DNA of 14,433 bases from Gammaproteobacteria bacterium (GCA_030426705.1 JAUHXW010000035.1:1-14433), one strand, 5' to 3'; counted from the first letter of the stretch, positions 1-8,744 are shown. Numbers and translations are program-made. Notes: generated from the letters alone by a model not told the origin.

Positions 1-588
1 CTAACTGTTCTGGAATCACTCTCTGAAAAAGTTGATCAACTGGTGGTGGGTGGTGGTATTGCCAATACTTTCATTGCAGCTGCTGGTCATCCGGTGGGTA
101 AATCATTGTGTGAAGTTGATTTGATAGATGATGCCAAAAAGTTAATTGAGCAGGCTAAACAAGCAGGCAGTGAGATTCCTATTCCAACAGATGTGGTGGT
201 CGCCACCTCATTCAGCGAAGATGCGCAAGCCTTTATCAAAGATGTTGACGAAGTGGCTTACAATGAAATGATTCTGGATATTGGACCCAAAACCGCCGCA
301 AAATACGCCGAAATGGCTAAAAATGCTGGAACTGTGATTTGGAATGGCCCAGTGGGTGTTTTTGAATTTGATCAATTTGGTGAAGGCACGCGTACTTTGG
401 CCCATGGCATCGCCGAAAGCCAAGGTTTTTCCATGGCTGGGGGCGGAGATACCCTCGCTGCAGTTGATAAATATCGAATACAGGATAAACTATCGTACAT
501 TTCGACCGGTGGCGGTGCCTTTTTAGAGTTTTTGGAAGGCAAAAAATTACCCGCCGTAGCGATTTTGGAAGAAGTCGCAGACAAATAA
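1..588 (+). CDS. pgk: Phosphoglycerate kinase, C-terminal part (5' end cut by window)
   Basis: This is the last 195 residues of phosphoglycerate kinase, the cytosolic glycolytic enzyme that transfers phosphate from 1,3-bisphosphoglycerate to ADP. The frame is open from base 1, so the true start lies upstream; the GTG at 43 is an internal valine codon. Visible family landmarks are LTVLESLSEKVDQL followed by VVGGGIANTF, the nucleotide-binding stretch WNGPVGVFEF, the glycine-rich AGGGDTLAA, and the C-terminal STGGGAFLEFLEGKKLPAV. These align closely with my memory of E. coli Pgk through to the terminus. The stop is TAA at 586-588. The aldolase gene starts 27 bases later on the same strand, so the two are probably co-transcribed as a glycolytic/gluconeogenic unit. 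Identification is secure; only the C-terminal nucleotide-binding half can be seen. Confidence 0.97.
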   Translation, partial: LTVLESLSEKVDQLVVGGGIANTFIAAAGHPVGKSLCEVDLIDDAKKLIEQAKQAGSEIPIPTDVVVATSFSEDAQAFIKDVDEVAYNEMILDIGPKTAAKYAEMAKNAGTVIWNGPVGVFEFDQFGEGTRTLAHGIAESQGFSMAGGGDTLAAVDKYRIQDKLSYISTGGGAFLEFLEGKKLPAVAILEEVADK

Positions 589-615
589 AATGAACAAATA
601 ATACAGGAAATAAAG

Positions 616-1641
616 ATGACTGATAAATTAGATGAAATGATTGAAACAGCAGCGGCCATGGTCGCGCCAGGTCGTGGTATTTTAGCCATCGATGAGAGTA
701 CCGGTACGTGCAAAAAACGCTTTGACAGCATCGGTGTTGAATGCACCGAAGAAAATCGCCGTGACTACCGCCACATGCTGATCAGCGCACCTGATTTAGG
801 TGAGCACATTTCGGGAGCCATTTTATTCGATGAAACCTTGAGACAATCATCGGCTGATGGTGTAGCTTTCACCCAAATCATGCAAGACAACGGTGTGATT
901 CCAGGCATCAAGGTCGACAAAGGCGCCCATCCTTTGGCTGGTTTTGATGGAGAGAAAATCACTGAAGGTCTGGATGGTTTGCGTGAGCGTTTGAATGAAT
1001 ATTATGAGTTGGGTGCGCGTTTTGCCAAATGGCGTGCGGTCATCACCATCACCGAAGACAACCCTTCACAAGCCTGTATTGATGCCAATTGTCATGCTTT
1101 GGCTCGTTATGCAGCCTTGTGTCAAGAAGCAGGTCTTGTACCAATGGTAGAGCCTGAAGTATTGATGGATGGAGATCATGACATCCAAACAGCTTACGAA
1201 GTGACTTTACTGACTTTGAAAACCTTGTTTGATCAATTGTTTGAGCACAATGTGGTGCTGGAAGCCTGTATCTTGAAATCAAGCATGGTGGTTTCTGGTG
1301 CTGATTGTCCTGAACAGGCCGATGTTGATGAAGTGGCTGAAGCCACGCTGGATTGTTTCTTCAACACCGTACCTGCTTCATTGGCTGGCATCGTGTTTTT
1401 ATCAGGTGGTCAATCTGAAATCGAAGCCACTGAACATTTGGACGCAATGAATCGCATGGGTGATTTACCTTGGCCTTTGAGTTTTTCTTATGGTCGAGCT
1501 TTACAAGCATCTGCCTTGAAAGTTTGGGGCGCGAATCCTCAGAACAATGTCCAGGCAGCGCAAGCGGAACTGTTACACCGTGCTCGCATGAATGGGCTGG
1601 CAGCCATGGGACAATACGAGTCTAAATTGGAACAAGAATAA
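616..1641 (+). CDS. fba: Fructose-bisphosphate aldolase, class I (eukaryote-like, Schiff-base type)
   Basis: Encodes a 341-residue cytosolic aldolase that reversibly cleaves fructose 1,6-bisphosphate to dihydroxyacetone phosphate and glyceraldehyde 3-phosphate. It belongs to the metal-independent class I family best known from animals and plants. Key residues can be placed by motif: Asp26 in GILAIDES, Lys99 in GIKVDKG, Lys138 in ARFAKWR, the glutamates of VEPE at 179-181, and the probable Schiff-base lysine Lys221 in LEACILKSSMV. Length is a little below the roughly 360 residues of animal aldolases. A good ribosome site (AGGAAA, 605-610) precedes the ATG. It follows pgk by 27 bases and is followed by a hairpin. 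Many gammaproteobacteria use the unrelated class II enzyme; the eukaryote-like class I form near pgk recalls the Xanthomonadales arrangement, although there is no pyk between the two here. Confidence 0.95.
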   Translation: MTDKLDEMIETAAAMVAPGRGILAIDESTGTCKKRFDSIGVECTEENRRDYRHMLISAPDLGEHISGAILFDETLRQSSADGVAFTQIMQDNGVIPGIKVDKGAHPLAGFDGEKITEGLDGLRERLNEYYELGARFAKWRAVITITEDNPSQACIDANCHALARYAALCQEAGLVPMVEPEVLMDGDHDIQTAYEVTLLTLKTLFDQLFEHNVVLEACILKSSMVVSGADCPEQADVDEVAEATLDCFFNTVPASLAGIVFLSGGQSEIEATEHLDAMNRMGDLPWPLSFSYGRALQASALKVWGANPQNNVQAAQAELLHRARMNGLAAMGQYESKLEQE

Positions 1642-1690
1642 TTCAAGAGTCCGTCGCTCGGGATTGAGTATCGGTTATTGAATATCAAAC

Positions 1691-1728
1691 AACGCTCATT
1701 ACCTATTGGCAATGAGCGTTTGTTGTAT
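1691..1728 (+). terminator. Hairpin downstream of the aldolase gene, likely terminator (possible maeB control element)
   Basis: Two perfect 10-base complementary arms, AACGCTCATT (1691-1700) and AATGAGCGTT (1711-1720), enclose a 10-base loop. The right arm runs into a T-rich tail, TTTGTTGT. It lies 50 bases past the aldolase stop and 31 bases before the maeB ATG, so it most likely ends the pgk-aldolase transcript. The T tract is interrupted, so termination may be partial. TTGGCA, a near-consensus -35, falls in the loop and first base of the right arm (1706-1711), and TATAAA follows at 1726-1731, but the spacer is only 14 bases; a promoter here is unproven. Confidence 0.6.
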
Positions 1729-1750
1729 AAAGATTTGTGGGGACAACATC

Positions 1751-4045
1751 ATGAGTCTGAGAGCAGACATCAAACAGGCTGCGCTGGATTATCACAAGCA
1801 TCCACAGCCCGGTAAAATTAAAATCACCGCCACCAAGGCGCTGACCACACAGCAGGATTTGGCTTTGGCCTATTCTCCAGGCGTGGCTGCGCCCTGTTTG
1901 TCCATTGCTGAAAATCCCGCCACGGCTGCTGATTACACTTCCAGAGCCAATATGGTCGCGGTGGTGACCAATGGCACTGCTGTTTTGGGACTGGGAGACA
2001 TTGGCCCATTGGCCGCAAAACCGGTGATGGAAGGCAAAGGTGTGTTGTTCAAAAAGTTTGCCGGCATCGATGTGTTTGACATTGAAATTGATGAAAAAGA
2101 CCCGGACAAACTGATTGATATCATTGCGTCCCTGGAGCCCACTTTCGGTGGTATCAACCTCGAAGACATCAAATCCCCGGAATGTTTTTACATCGAAGAA
2201 AAACTCAAAAAGCGCATGAAAGTGCCGGTTTTTCATGATGACCAACATGGTACGGCCATCATCTGTGGTGCAGCTGTCATTAATGCCTTGCACATTGTCG
2301 GCAAAGACATTGCCAAAGTGAAACTGGTGACATCTGGTGCCGGTGCAGCAGGCATGGCTTGCCTTGATTTATTGGTGGCTTTGGGCATGAATATCGACAA
2401 CATCATTGTTTCTGATGCCAATGGTGTGCTTTTCGAAGGGCGTGATGATTTGGAATCGGACCGCAAAGAAGCCTATGCCAGGGGTGTTAAGCAACAAAGT
2501 TTGAGTGAAGCACTGGAAGGTGCTGATATCTTTTTGGGTGTTTCAGTAGCTGGTGTGCTCAAACCTGACATGATCAAAAACATGGCTAACGATCCTTTGA
2601 TTATGGCACTGGCCAATCCTACACCTGAAATCATGCCAGATGTGGCGCTTGAAGCCAGGCCTGATGCCATCATTGCTACTGGTCGTTCTGATTTCCCCAA
2701 TCAGGTTAATAATGTGTTGTGTTTTCCTTACATTTTCCGGGGTGCACTGGATGTGGGCGCAACGCATATCAATGAAGCGATGAAAACGGCTTGTGTCCAT
2801 GCTTTGGCCAAACTGGCTCGTTTGGAAGCCAGCGAAGTGAGTAGCAAAGCCTATGGCGGTAAGGAATTGAAATTTGGTCGTGAATACCTGATTCCGCAAC
2901 CATTCGATCCGCGTATTTTGTTGCATGTGGCGCCAGCTGTGGCCAAAGCAGCCATGGAAAGCGGTGTGGCGACTCGCCATATTGAAGACATGACTGCTTA
3001 TGAAAATCAGCTGACCGAATTTGTCTACCAAAGTGGTTTGTTGATGCGCCCGGTTTTCGATGCAGCACGAAAAGAATTGAAAAAAGTGGTGCTTGCCGAG
3101 GGCGAAGATGAGCGGGTTTTGCGAGCGGTTCAAGTCATCAATAATGATCAACTGGCCAAACCCATTCTGATTGGCCGCCCTGATGTGGTTAATTTCAGAA
3201 TCAGGAAAATTGGCTTAAACCTAGAAATTGGCCGTGACTTTGAATTGGTCAATCCCCAGGATGATCCCCGTTACAAAGCCTATTGGACTCAATACCACAG
3301 CATCATGGAACGAAAAGGTGTCAGTCCTGATATCGCCAAAGCCGTGGTCAGAACCCGCAGTACCGTGATTGCTGCTCTGATGGTGAAGCGCGGTGAAGCC
3401 GATGCCATGCTGGCTGGTTTAACCGGGCGTTTCCAAAAAGTATTACAGCACATCATTGACATCATTGGTTTGAACACCCAAACCCCAGCAGGTTTGACGG
3501 CCATAACTACCGACATGGGTAATTATTTCATCACCGATTCTCATGTGAATCAAAACCCAAGTGCCCAGGAAATTGCCAATATGGCCATCAGTGCAGCTGA
3601 CAGAATCAAAGACTTTGGTAAAACGCCACGTTTGGCTTTGATGTCATATTCCAACTTCGGCACCAGGGATGGCAACAGCCCGGATAAAATGCGCAAAGCA
3701 TTAAAGCTGATCAGAGAAATGGCGCCGGATTTGGCAGTTGAAGGTGAAATGGATGCTGAGTTGGCATTGATGCCAAACATCAGAAATCATGTCTTTCCTA
3801 ACGCCAATTATTCACAACGTGCCAACTTGTTGGTGATGCCAAATCTGGATTCAGCCACCATGGCGATAAACATGATAAGATACTTTTCCCAAGGTGTGAC
3901 CGTTGGTCCCATGTTAATGGGCACTCAATTACCAGCGCATGTATTAAACCCTTCTTCATCTGTGAGGAGGATTGTCAATATGGTGGCCATTGCTGCCGTT
4001 GATGCGCAAAAACTACAAGCTGAACAAGATTCAGCCAAACAATAA
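1751..4045 (+). CDS. maeB: NADP-type malic enzyme with C-terminal phosphotransacetylase-like domain
   Basis: Encodes a 764-residue cytosolic malic enzyme that oxidatively decarboxylates malate to pyruvate and CO2, probably with NADP. Residues 1-430 form the catalytic part: the tyrosine motif LALAYSPGVAAPC (Tyr41), VMEGKGVLFKKFAGID (Lys96 region), the metal-binding NLEDI (136-140) and FHDDQHGT (161-168), and a dinucleotide-binding GAGAAG (196-201). Residues from about 432 to 764 are a phosphotransacetylase-like domain, beginning PVFDAARKELKKVVLAEGEDERVL. In MaeB proteins this domain is regulatory, reported to respond to acetyl-CoA, rather than catalytic. E. coli MaeB has 759 residues. I chose the ATG at 1751, preceded by GGGG (1739-1742), because alignment begins there; an in-frame TTG at 1706 lies inside the hairpin. 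The gene heads the PDH operon, 10 bases before aceE. NADP rather than NAD preference is inferred from the architecture. Confidence 0.95.
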   Translation: MSLRADIKQAALDYHKHPQPGKIKITATKALTTQQDLALAYSPGVAAPCLSIAENPATAADYTSRANMVAVVTNGTAVLGLGDIGPLAAKPVMEGKGVLFKKFAGIDVFDIEIDEKDPDKLIDIIASLEPTFGGINLEDIKSPECFYIEEKLKKRMKVPVFHDDQHGTAIICGAAVINALHIVGKDIAKVKLVTSGAGAAGMACLDLLVALGMNIDNIIVSDANGVLFEGRDDLESDRKEAYARGVKQQSLSEALEGADIFLGVSVAGVLKPDMIKNMANDPLIMALANPTPEIMPDVALEARPDAIIATGRSDFPNQVNNVLCFPYIFRGALDVGATHINEAMKTACVHALAKLARLEASEVSSKAYGGKELKFGREYLIPQPFDPRILLHVAPAVAKAAMESGVATRHIEDMTAYENQLTEFVYQSGLLMRPVFDAARKELKKVVLAEGEDERVLRAVQVINNDQLAKPILIGRPDVVNFRIRKIGLNLEIGRDFELVNPQDDPRYKAYWTQYHSIMERKGVSPDIAKAVVRTRSTVIAALMVKRGEADAMLAGLTGRFQKVLQHIIDIIGLNTQTPAGLTAITTDMGNYFITDSHVNQNPSAQEIANMAISAADRIKDFGKTPRLALMSYSNFGTRDGNSPDKMRKALKLIREMAPDLAVEGEMDAELALMPNIRNHVFPNANYSQRANLLVMPNLDSATMAINMIRYFSQGVTVGPMLMGTQLPAHVLNPSSSVRRIVNMVAIAAVDAQKLQAEQDSAKQ

Positions 4046-4055
4046 TAAAACGATT

Positions 4056-6719
4056 ATGACAAACATCAAAACCACTCCAGATATGGATCCAATCGAAACT
4101 CAAGAATGGTTGGATGCGCTGACTGCAGTTATCAATGAAGAAGGACCTGAAAGGGCACATTTTTTGATTGAACAATTGATTGATTTAAACCGCAGATCCG
4201 GCGGTCATTTGCCTTATCAGGCCACTACGGCTTACCTCAACACCATTCCGGTAGGCGAAGAGAAAAAGTCACCTGGTAATAAAGATTTAGAATGGCGTAT
4301 CAGAGCCATCATCAGGTGGAATGCCATGGCGATGGTGGTTCGTGCCAACCGCAGACCGGGTGCTTTGGGTGGCCACATTGCTTCTTTTGCTTCAGCGGCC
4401 ACCATTTATGATGTGGGTTTCAACCATTTTTTCCGCGGCCCGGATCATCCATCTGGCGGTGATTTGCTTTACATGCAAGGTCACAGTGCCCCTGGTATGT
4501 ATGCCCGTGCTTTCCTGGAAGGTCGCATCAACGAACAACAGTTGGATAACTTCAGACGCGAAGTGGATGGTGATGGTTTATCATCCTACCCACACCCCTG
4601 GCTGATGCCTGATTTTTGGCAATTTGCTACAGTATCCATGGGTTTGGGCCCCATTCAAGCCATTTATCAAGCCCGGTTTATGAAGTATTTGCAAAACCGT
4701 GGTTTGATTGAAAAAACTGACAAAAAGGTTTATTGCTTCCTGGGTGATGGTGAAACCGATGAACCAGAATCATTGGGTGCCATTTCACTGGCTGGGCGCG
4801 AAAAACTGGATAACTTGGTGTTTGTGATCAACTGTAATTTGCAAAGACTGGATGGTCCAGTTCGAGGCAACGGTAAAATCATTCAAGAGCTCGAAGGTGT
4901 ATTCCGTGGCGCAGGCTGGAATGTGATTAAAGTGATTTGGGGCTCCTATTGGGACAAATTATTGGCCAAAGATAAGGACGGTCTGTTGCGTAAACGCATG
5001 GAAGAAGCGGTTGACGGCGATTACCAAAACTATAAGTCCAAAGACGGTGCTTATGTCAGAGAACACTTTTTTGGCAAATATCCTGAACTGAAAGAGATGG
5101 TTTCCAATATGACCGACGATGATATTTGGAGACTTAATCGTGGTGGCCACGATCCACATAAAATGTTTGCTGCCTACGCTGAGGCCAATGAAACCGAAGG
5201 ATTACCTACAGTTATACTGGCCAAAACCGTAAAAGGTTATGGTATGGGACACGCTGGTCAAGCGGCCAACACCACGCACCAACAAAAGAAAATGGACACC
5301 GATGCCATCCGTCATTTCCGTGATAAGTTTCGCGTGCCCATCAAAGATGAACAATTAGAAGAGGTGCCATATTACAAACCTGCAGATGACTCTGAAGAAC
5401 TTAAGTACCTGCAGCAACGACGACAGGAATTGGGTGGTTACTTACCCAGTCGCACCTTTGAAAAGCAATCCTTACCAATCCCTGAACTGAGCGCTTTTGA
5501 CAGCATCACCAAAGGCACTGGCGAACGTGAAATATCCACTACAATGGCATTTGTGCGAATTTTGTCACTGTTACTTCGTGACAAAAACATCAAAGAGCGC
5601 ATTGTGCCGATTCTGTGTGATGAGGGTCGGACATTTGGTATGGAAGGCATGTTCAGACAACTGGGCATCTATTCACACCAGGGGCAGCAATACGAGCCTG
5701 AAGATTCTGACCAACTGATGTTTTATAAGGAATCTGCCGATGGTCAAATTTTGCAAGAAGGCATCACTGAAGCCGGCGCCATGTCTTCATGGATTGCCGC
5801 TGCCACAGCATATGCCAACTACAACATCCCGATGATTCCGTTCTATATCTACTATTCCATGTTCGGACATCAACGCATTGGTGATTTGTGTTGGGCCGCT
5901 GGTGACATGCGAGCCAAAGGCTTTTTGTTGGGCGGCACCGCGGGACGTACCACTTTGAATGGTGAAGGTTTGCAGCACCAGGACGGTCATTCGCATCTGA
6001 TTGCCAGTACCGTGCCTAACTGTGTTTCCTATGACCCAACTTATGCCCACGAAGTGGCTGTTATCATGCAACATGGCCTCAAGCGCATGTATGCAGACAA
6101 CGAAGATGTGTATTTCTACCTGACGTTGATGAATGAAAACTATCCACATCCAGAAATGGGCAAAGGACAGGAAGAAGGCATCATCAAAGGCATGTATTTG
6201 CTGAAAGATGGTGGCAAATCCAAAGTCAAAGCCCAATTGATTGGCTCAGGAACGATTTTACGTGAAGTAGAAGCCGCCGCCGAAATGTTGAACCAAGATT
6301 TCAAAGTCAGTTGTGATATTTGGAGTGCCACTTCGATGACCGAACTGAAACGTGAAGCACAAAGTGTGACTCGTACTAACCGTTTGCACGCTGACAAGAA
6401 AGCCAAAGTCAGCTACATTGAACAATGTTTGGATAAACAGCCAGGGCCGGTGATTGCAGCGACTGATTATGTGATGGATTTTGCTGAGCAAATCAGACCT
6501 TGGGTCAAAGCCAGCTACACCACGCTCGGTACCGATGGTTTTGGTCGCAGTGACACCCGCGAACAATTACGCAACTTCTTTGAAGTCGATCGCAACCACA
6601 TTGCTTACACCACTGTGGTTGAATTGGTTAAAGCAGGCGACTTACCGAAGACTGCCGTTGCCAAAGCGAAAAAGACTTATGCCATTGATGATTCCGTGGC
6701 TGACCCAAGAACCAGATGA
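4056..6719 (+). CDS. aceE: Pyruvate dehydrogenase E1 component, homodimeric type
   Basis: Encodes the thiamine-diphosphate-dependent E1 subunit, which decarboxylates pyruvate and acetylates the lipoyl groups of E2. The product is 887 residues, the same length as E. coli AceE. Landmarks include DPIETQEWLDAL at the N-terminus, the ThDP/Mg motif beginning GDGETDEPES at residue 230 and continuing to NCNLQRLDGP, the active-site His408 in THQQKKM (E. coli His407 region), ARTFGMEG-like GRTFGMEGMFRQLGIYS, and GTDGFGRSDTREQLR near the C-terminus. The ATG at 4056 is chosen because E. coli-like alignment begins just after it and it lies 10 bases past the maeB stop. The preceding bases lack a recognisable Shine-Dalgarno sequence, so translation may depend on coupling to maeB. 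aceF follows after 10 bases. The family assignment is unambiguous. Confidence 0.98.
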   Translation: MTNIKTTPDMDPIETQEWLDALTAVINEEGPERAHFLIEQLIDLNRRSGGHLPYQATTAYLNTIPVGEEKKSPGNKDLEWRIRAIIRWNAMAMVVRANRRPGALGGHIASFASAATIYDVGFNHFFRGPDHPSGGDLLYMQGHSAPGMYARAFLEGRINEQQLDNFRREVDGDGLSSYPHPWLMPDFWQFATVSMGLGPIQAIYQARFMKYLQNRGLIEKTDKKVYCFLGDGETDEPESLGAISLAGREKLDNLVFVINCNLQRLDGPVRGNGKIIQELEGVFRGAGWNVIKVIWGSYWDKLLAKDKDGLLRKRMEEAVDGDYQNYKSKDGAYVREHFFGKYPELKEMVSNMTDDDIWRLNRGGHDPHKMFAAYAEANETEGLPTVILAKTVKGYGMGHAGQAANTTHQQKKMDTDAIRHFRDKFRVPIKDEQLEEVPYYKPADDSEELKYLQQRRQELGGYLPSRTFEKQSLPIPELSAFDSITKGTGEREISTTMAFVRILSLLLRDKNIKERIVPILCDEGRTFGMEGMFRQLGIYSHQGQQYEPEDSDQLMFYKESADGQILQEGITEAGAMSSWIAAATAYANYNIPMIPFYIYYSMFGHQRIGDLCWAAGDMRAKGFLLGGTAGRTTLNGEGLQHQDGHSHLIASTVPNCVSYDPTYAHEVAVIMQHGLKRMYADNEDVYFYLTLMNENYPHPEMGKGQEEGIIKGMYLLKDGGKSKVKAQLIGSGTILREVEAAAEMLNQDFKVSCDIWSATSMTELKREAQSVTRTNRLHADKKAKVSYIEQCLDKQPGPVIAATDYVMDFAEQIRPWVKASYTTLGTDGFGRSDTREQLRNFFEVDRNHIAYTTVVELVKAGDLPKTAVAKAKKTYAIDDSVADPRTR

Positions 6720-6729
6720 GGACAACATC

Positions 6730-8040
6730 GTGAGTGACATCAAACAAATAAACATACCCGATATTGGCGACTTTGACGAAGTACAAGTCATTGAAGTTCT
6801 GGTCAAGGCTGGCGATACAGTCAATGCCGAAGACGCCATCATTTCATTGGAATCGGATAAGGCCACCATTGAAGTGCCTACACCTGAGGCTGGCGTGGTA
6901 GAAGCCGTTTTGGTTAATGAAGGTGATATGGTTTCAAAAGGTACACCGATGTTGAAACTCAAAACATCGGCAATTGATAACAAGACTGAACAAGCACAAA
7001 CTGCAGAACCTGCGAAAACCGAAGCAAAAACCGAAAAAACAGTCAAGCAAGCTGAACCAGAGCATCAGGAAACACCCAAAGCAGCACCCAAACCACCACC
7101 AGTGCCTGTTGAAATACCACAACAACGCAAAGGCAAACTGGCACATGCTTCACCAGCTGTACGTAAATTTGCCCGTGAACTGGGTGTTGAAATCAGCACC
7201 GTAACCGGCACCGGCAGAAAAGGTCGCATCACCCGTGAGGATGTGAAACAGCATGTTAAAACCGCGATGCAATCCGGTGGACAAACCGTGGTGACTTCAA
7301 ACTTTGATGTACCACCTTTCCCCGCTGTTGATTTCACCGAATTTGGCGAAGTGGAAACACAACCACTGAGTCGCATCCAAAAGATTTCCGGGAAATATTT
7401 ACACCGCAACTGGGTGCGTATTCCGCATGTTACGCAATACGATGAAGCGGACATCACCGAACTGGAAGCCTTCCGCAATGCCAATAAAGCCGAAGCCAAA
7501 GAGCAAGGTTTTAATCTGACACCATTGGCCTTTATGGTCAAAGCGATGGCCAAAGCCTTGAAAAAATTTCCGAAGTTCAACACTTCTTTGGATGTCGATG
7601 GCGAAAACCTGATTTTCAAAAAATACTACCACATCGGTATTGCCGTAGACACGCCCAATGGCTTGGTGGTGCCGGTGATTCGCGATTGTGACAAAAAAGA
7701 AGTGTTTGAAATCGCCAAAGAAATGCGTGATGTGTCTATTAAAGCCCGTGAAGGTAAGTTGGCACCAAGTGACATGCAAGGCGGAAGCATTTCAATTTCT
7801 TCATTAGGCGGTATTGGTGGTACAGCATTTACGCCAATCATCAATGCGCCAGAAGTGGCCATCCTGGGTGTTTCCAAGTCCAACATCAAACCGGTTTGGA
7901 ATGGCAAAGAATTTGAACCCAAATTGATGCTGCCGTTGTCATTAAGTTATGACCATCGGGTCATCGATGGCGCAGATGCTGCTCGCTTTATCGTGTATTT
8001 ATCGAGCATCTTGTCTGACATGAAAAAAATGCTGCTGTAA
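6730..8040 (+). CDS. aceF: Dihydrolipoamide acetyltransferase (PDH E2), single lipoyl domain
   Basis: Encodes the 436-residue structural core of the pyruvate dehydrogenase complex, which passes the acetyl group from lipoamide to CoA. The domains in order are: a lipoyl domain (about 5-80) with the acceptor Lys44 in ESDKAT; a charged, Ala/Pro-rich linker (about 82-135); a peripheral-subunit-binding domain (about 138-178, from HASPAVRKFARELGV to GRITREDV); and the catalytic domain (about 205-436) with the active-site motif DHRVIDG (His409, Asp413). E. coli AceF carries three lipoyl domains; this one has one, as in many other bacteria. The start is GTG at 6730. Its ribosome site GAGG (6718-6721) overlaps the aceE stop, indicating tight coupling. 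The initiation region closely resembles that of maeB. The assignment as pyruvate rather than 2-oxoglutarate E2 rests on the aceE neighbour and the sequence style. Confidence 0.96.
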   Translation: MSDIKQINIPDIGDFDEVQVIEVLVKAGDTVNAEDAIISLESDKATIEVPTPEAGVVEAVLVNEGDMVSKGTPMLKLKTSAIDNKTEQAQTAEPAKTEAKTEKTVKQAEPEHQETPKAAPKPPPVPVEIPQQRKGKLAHASPAVRKFARELGVEISTVTGTGRKGRITREDVKQHVKTAMQSGGQTVVTSNFDVPPFPAVDFTEFGEVETQPLSRIQKISGKYLHRNWVRIPHVTQYDEADITELEAFRNANKAEAKEQGFNLTPLAFMVKAMAKALKKFPKFNTSLDVDGENLIFKKYYHIGIAVDTPNGLVVPVIRDCDKKEVFEIAKEMRDVSIKAREGKLAPSDMQGGSISISSLGGIGGTAFTPIINAPEVAILGVSKSNIKPVWNGKEFEPKLMLPLSLSYDHRVIDGADAARFIVYLSSILSDMKKMLL

Positions 8041-8055
8041 GGGTATTAACCGAGA

Positions 8056-8724
8056 ATGTTCAACAAGCTGAAAAAACTGATTGAGGAAGCCAAAAAGCGG
8101 GCAGTAAGCAGCATTGACCCGGAAGTCTTCAATCATCCTTTGGCACAAAAAACTGATTGGCATCCGTTAAAAGGTGGTGGCACCAATTTCGGGACCCATC
8201 GACTGGACCACAGCAATTCAGACTTATTGATGTTCAAGGCGACCAAAGGCGCTTATGTTTTTTCCGGTATTTTTACCGGTGTGGGCGTTCTGGGTTTATT
8301 GATACCTTTATTGGCTTTCATGGGAATGGAAAACAAAGAATGGGGTTTGTTGTTGTTCGGCATATTTTTTGGTGGTGTGTTTCTGACAGCTGGTTTGTTG
8401 CTGTTCAAATTCATGACCAAGCCTGCTGTGTTTGATACTTTTTATGGCTATTTTTACAAGGGCAAAAAAAGACCAACGGATCACATTGGTCTGAATCGTG
8501 ATGATAAAAACCCCATGGTAAAACTCAGTGATGTTAAAGCGATTCAAATTTTGCGTGAACGCATCAGCAGCAAAAATGGCTCCTATTACAGTTATGAAAT
8601 CAACCTGGTATTGGCCGATGCCAGTCGCGTGAATGTGGTTGATCACGGCAAGCACACCGCCATCATTGAAGATGCAGAAACATTAGCAACCGCTTTGGGT
8701 ATTCCTTTGTGGGACGGCTCATAA
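8056..8724 (+). CDS. Two-helix membrane protein of unknown function inside the PDH operon
   Basis: Encodes a 222-residue protein I cannot assign to a named family. Residues 1-18 are lysine-rich and probably cytoplasmic. Residues 20-60 form a short soluble segment with DWHPLKGGGTNFGTHRL. Two hydrophobic segments follow at about 67-89 and 96-118, separated by a short polar turn (ENKEW), giving a hairpin in the inner membrane with both ends likely cytoplasmic. The C-terminal 100 residues look like a small beta-rich domain with VKLSDVKAIQIL, SYEINLVLADASRVNVVDHG and an ending in DAETLATALGIPLWD, reminiscent of the PH-like tails of uncharacterised bacterial membrane proteins. It lies 15 bases after aceF and 20 bases before lpd, so it is almost certainly co-transcribed with the PDH genes. 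No catalytic motif is visible, and a link to PDH function is only positional. Confidence 0.85.
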   Translation: MFNKLKKLIEEAKKRAVSSIDPEVFNHPLAQKTDWHPLKGGGTNFGTHRLDHSNSDLLMFKATKGAYVFSGIFTGVGVLGLLIPLLAFMGMENKEWGLLLFGIFFGGVFLTAGLLLFKFMTKPAVFDTFYGYFYKGKKRPTDHIGLNRDDKNPMVKLSDVKAIQILRERISSKNGSYYSYEINLVLADASRVNVVDHGKHTAIIEDAETLATALGIPLWDGS

Positions 8725-8744
8725 CAATAATTTTAGAGAAGACA

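Noticed and set aside
1706..1750. In-frame TTG upstream extension of maeB
   Set aside because: It starts inside the hairpin loop, has no ribosome site, and adds 15 residues with no family match; ATG 1751 fits the family N-terminus.
1703..3151. Long minus-strand frames of about 200 codons opposite maeB
   Set aside because: They lie wholly antisense to a well-conserved gene, show no recognisable domain, and are explained by its codon use.
3972..4055. Upstream TTG start giving aceE a 28-residue extension overlapping maeB
   Set aside because: The extra residues are maeB sequence read in another frame; starting at ATG 4056 gives exactly the usual AceE length.
5787..6236. Minus-strand 149-codon frame opposite aceE
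   Set aside because: Antisense shadow of a strongly conserved coding region with no ribosome site or domain.
6481..6729. Upstream TTG start giving AceF 83 extra residues
   Set aside because: The extension overlaps aceE fully and is not lipoyl-like; GTG 6730 with GAGG gives the normal lipoyl N-terminus.
8709..8744. GTG start giving Lpd 12 extra residues
   Set aside because: It overlaps the preceding gene, lacks a ribosome site, and the lipoyl domain begins properly from ATG 8745.
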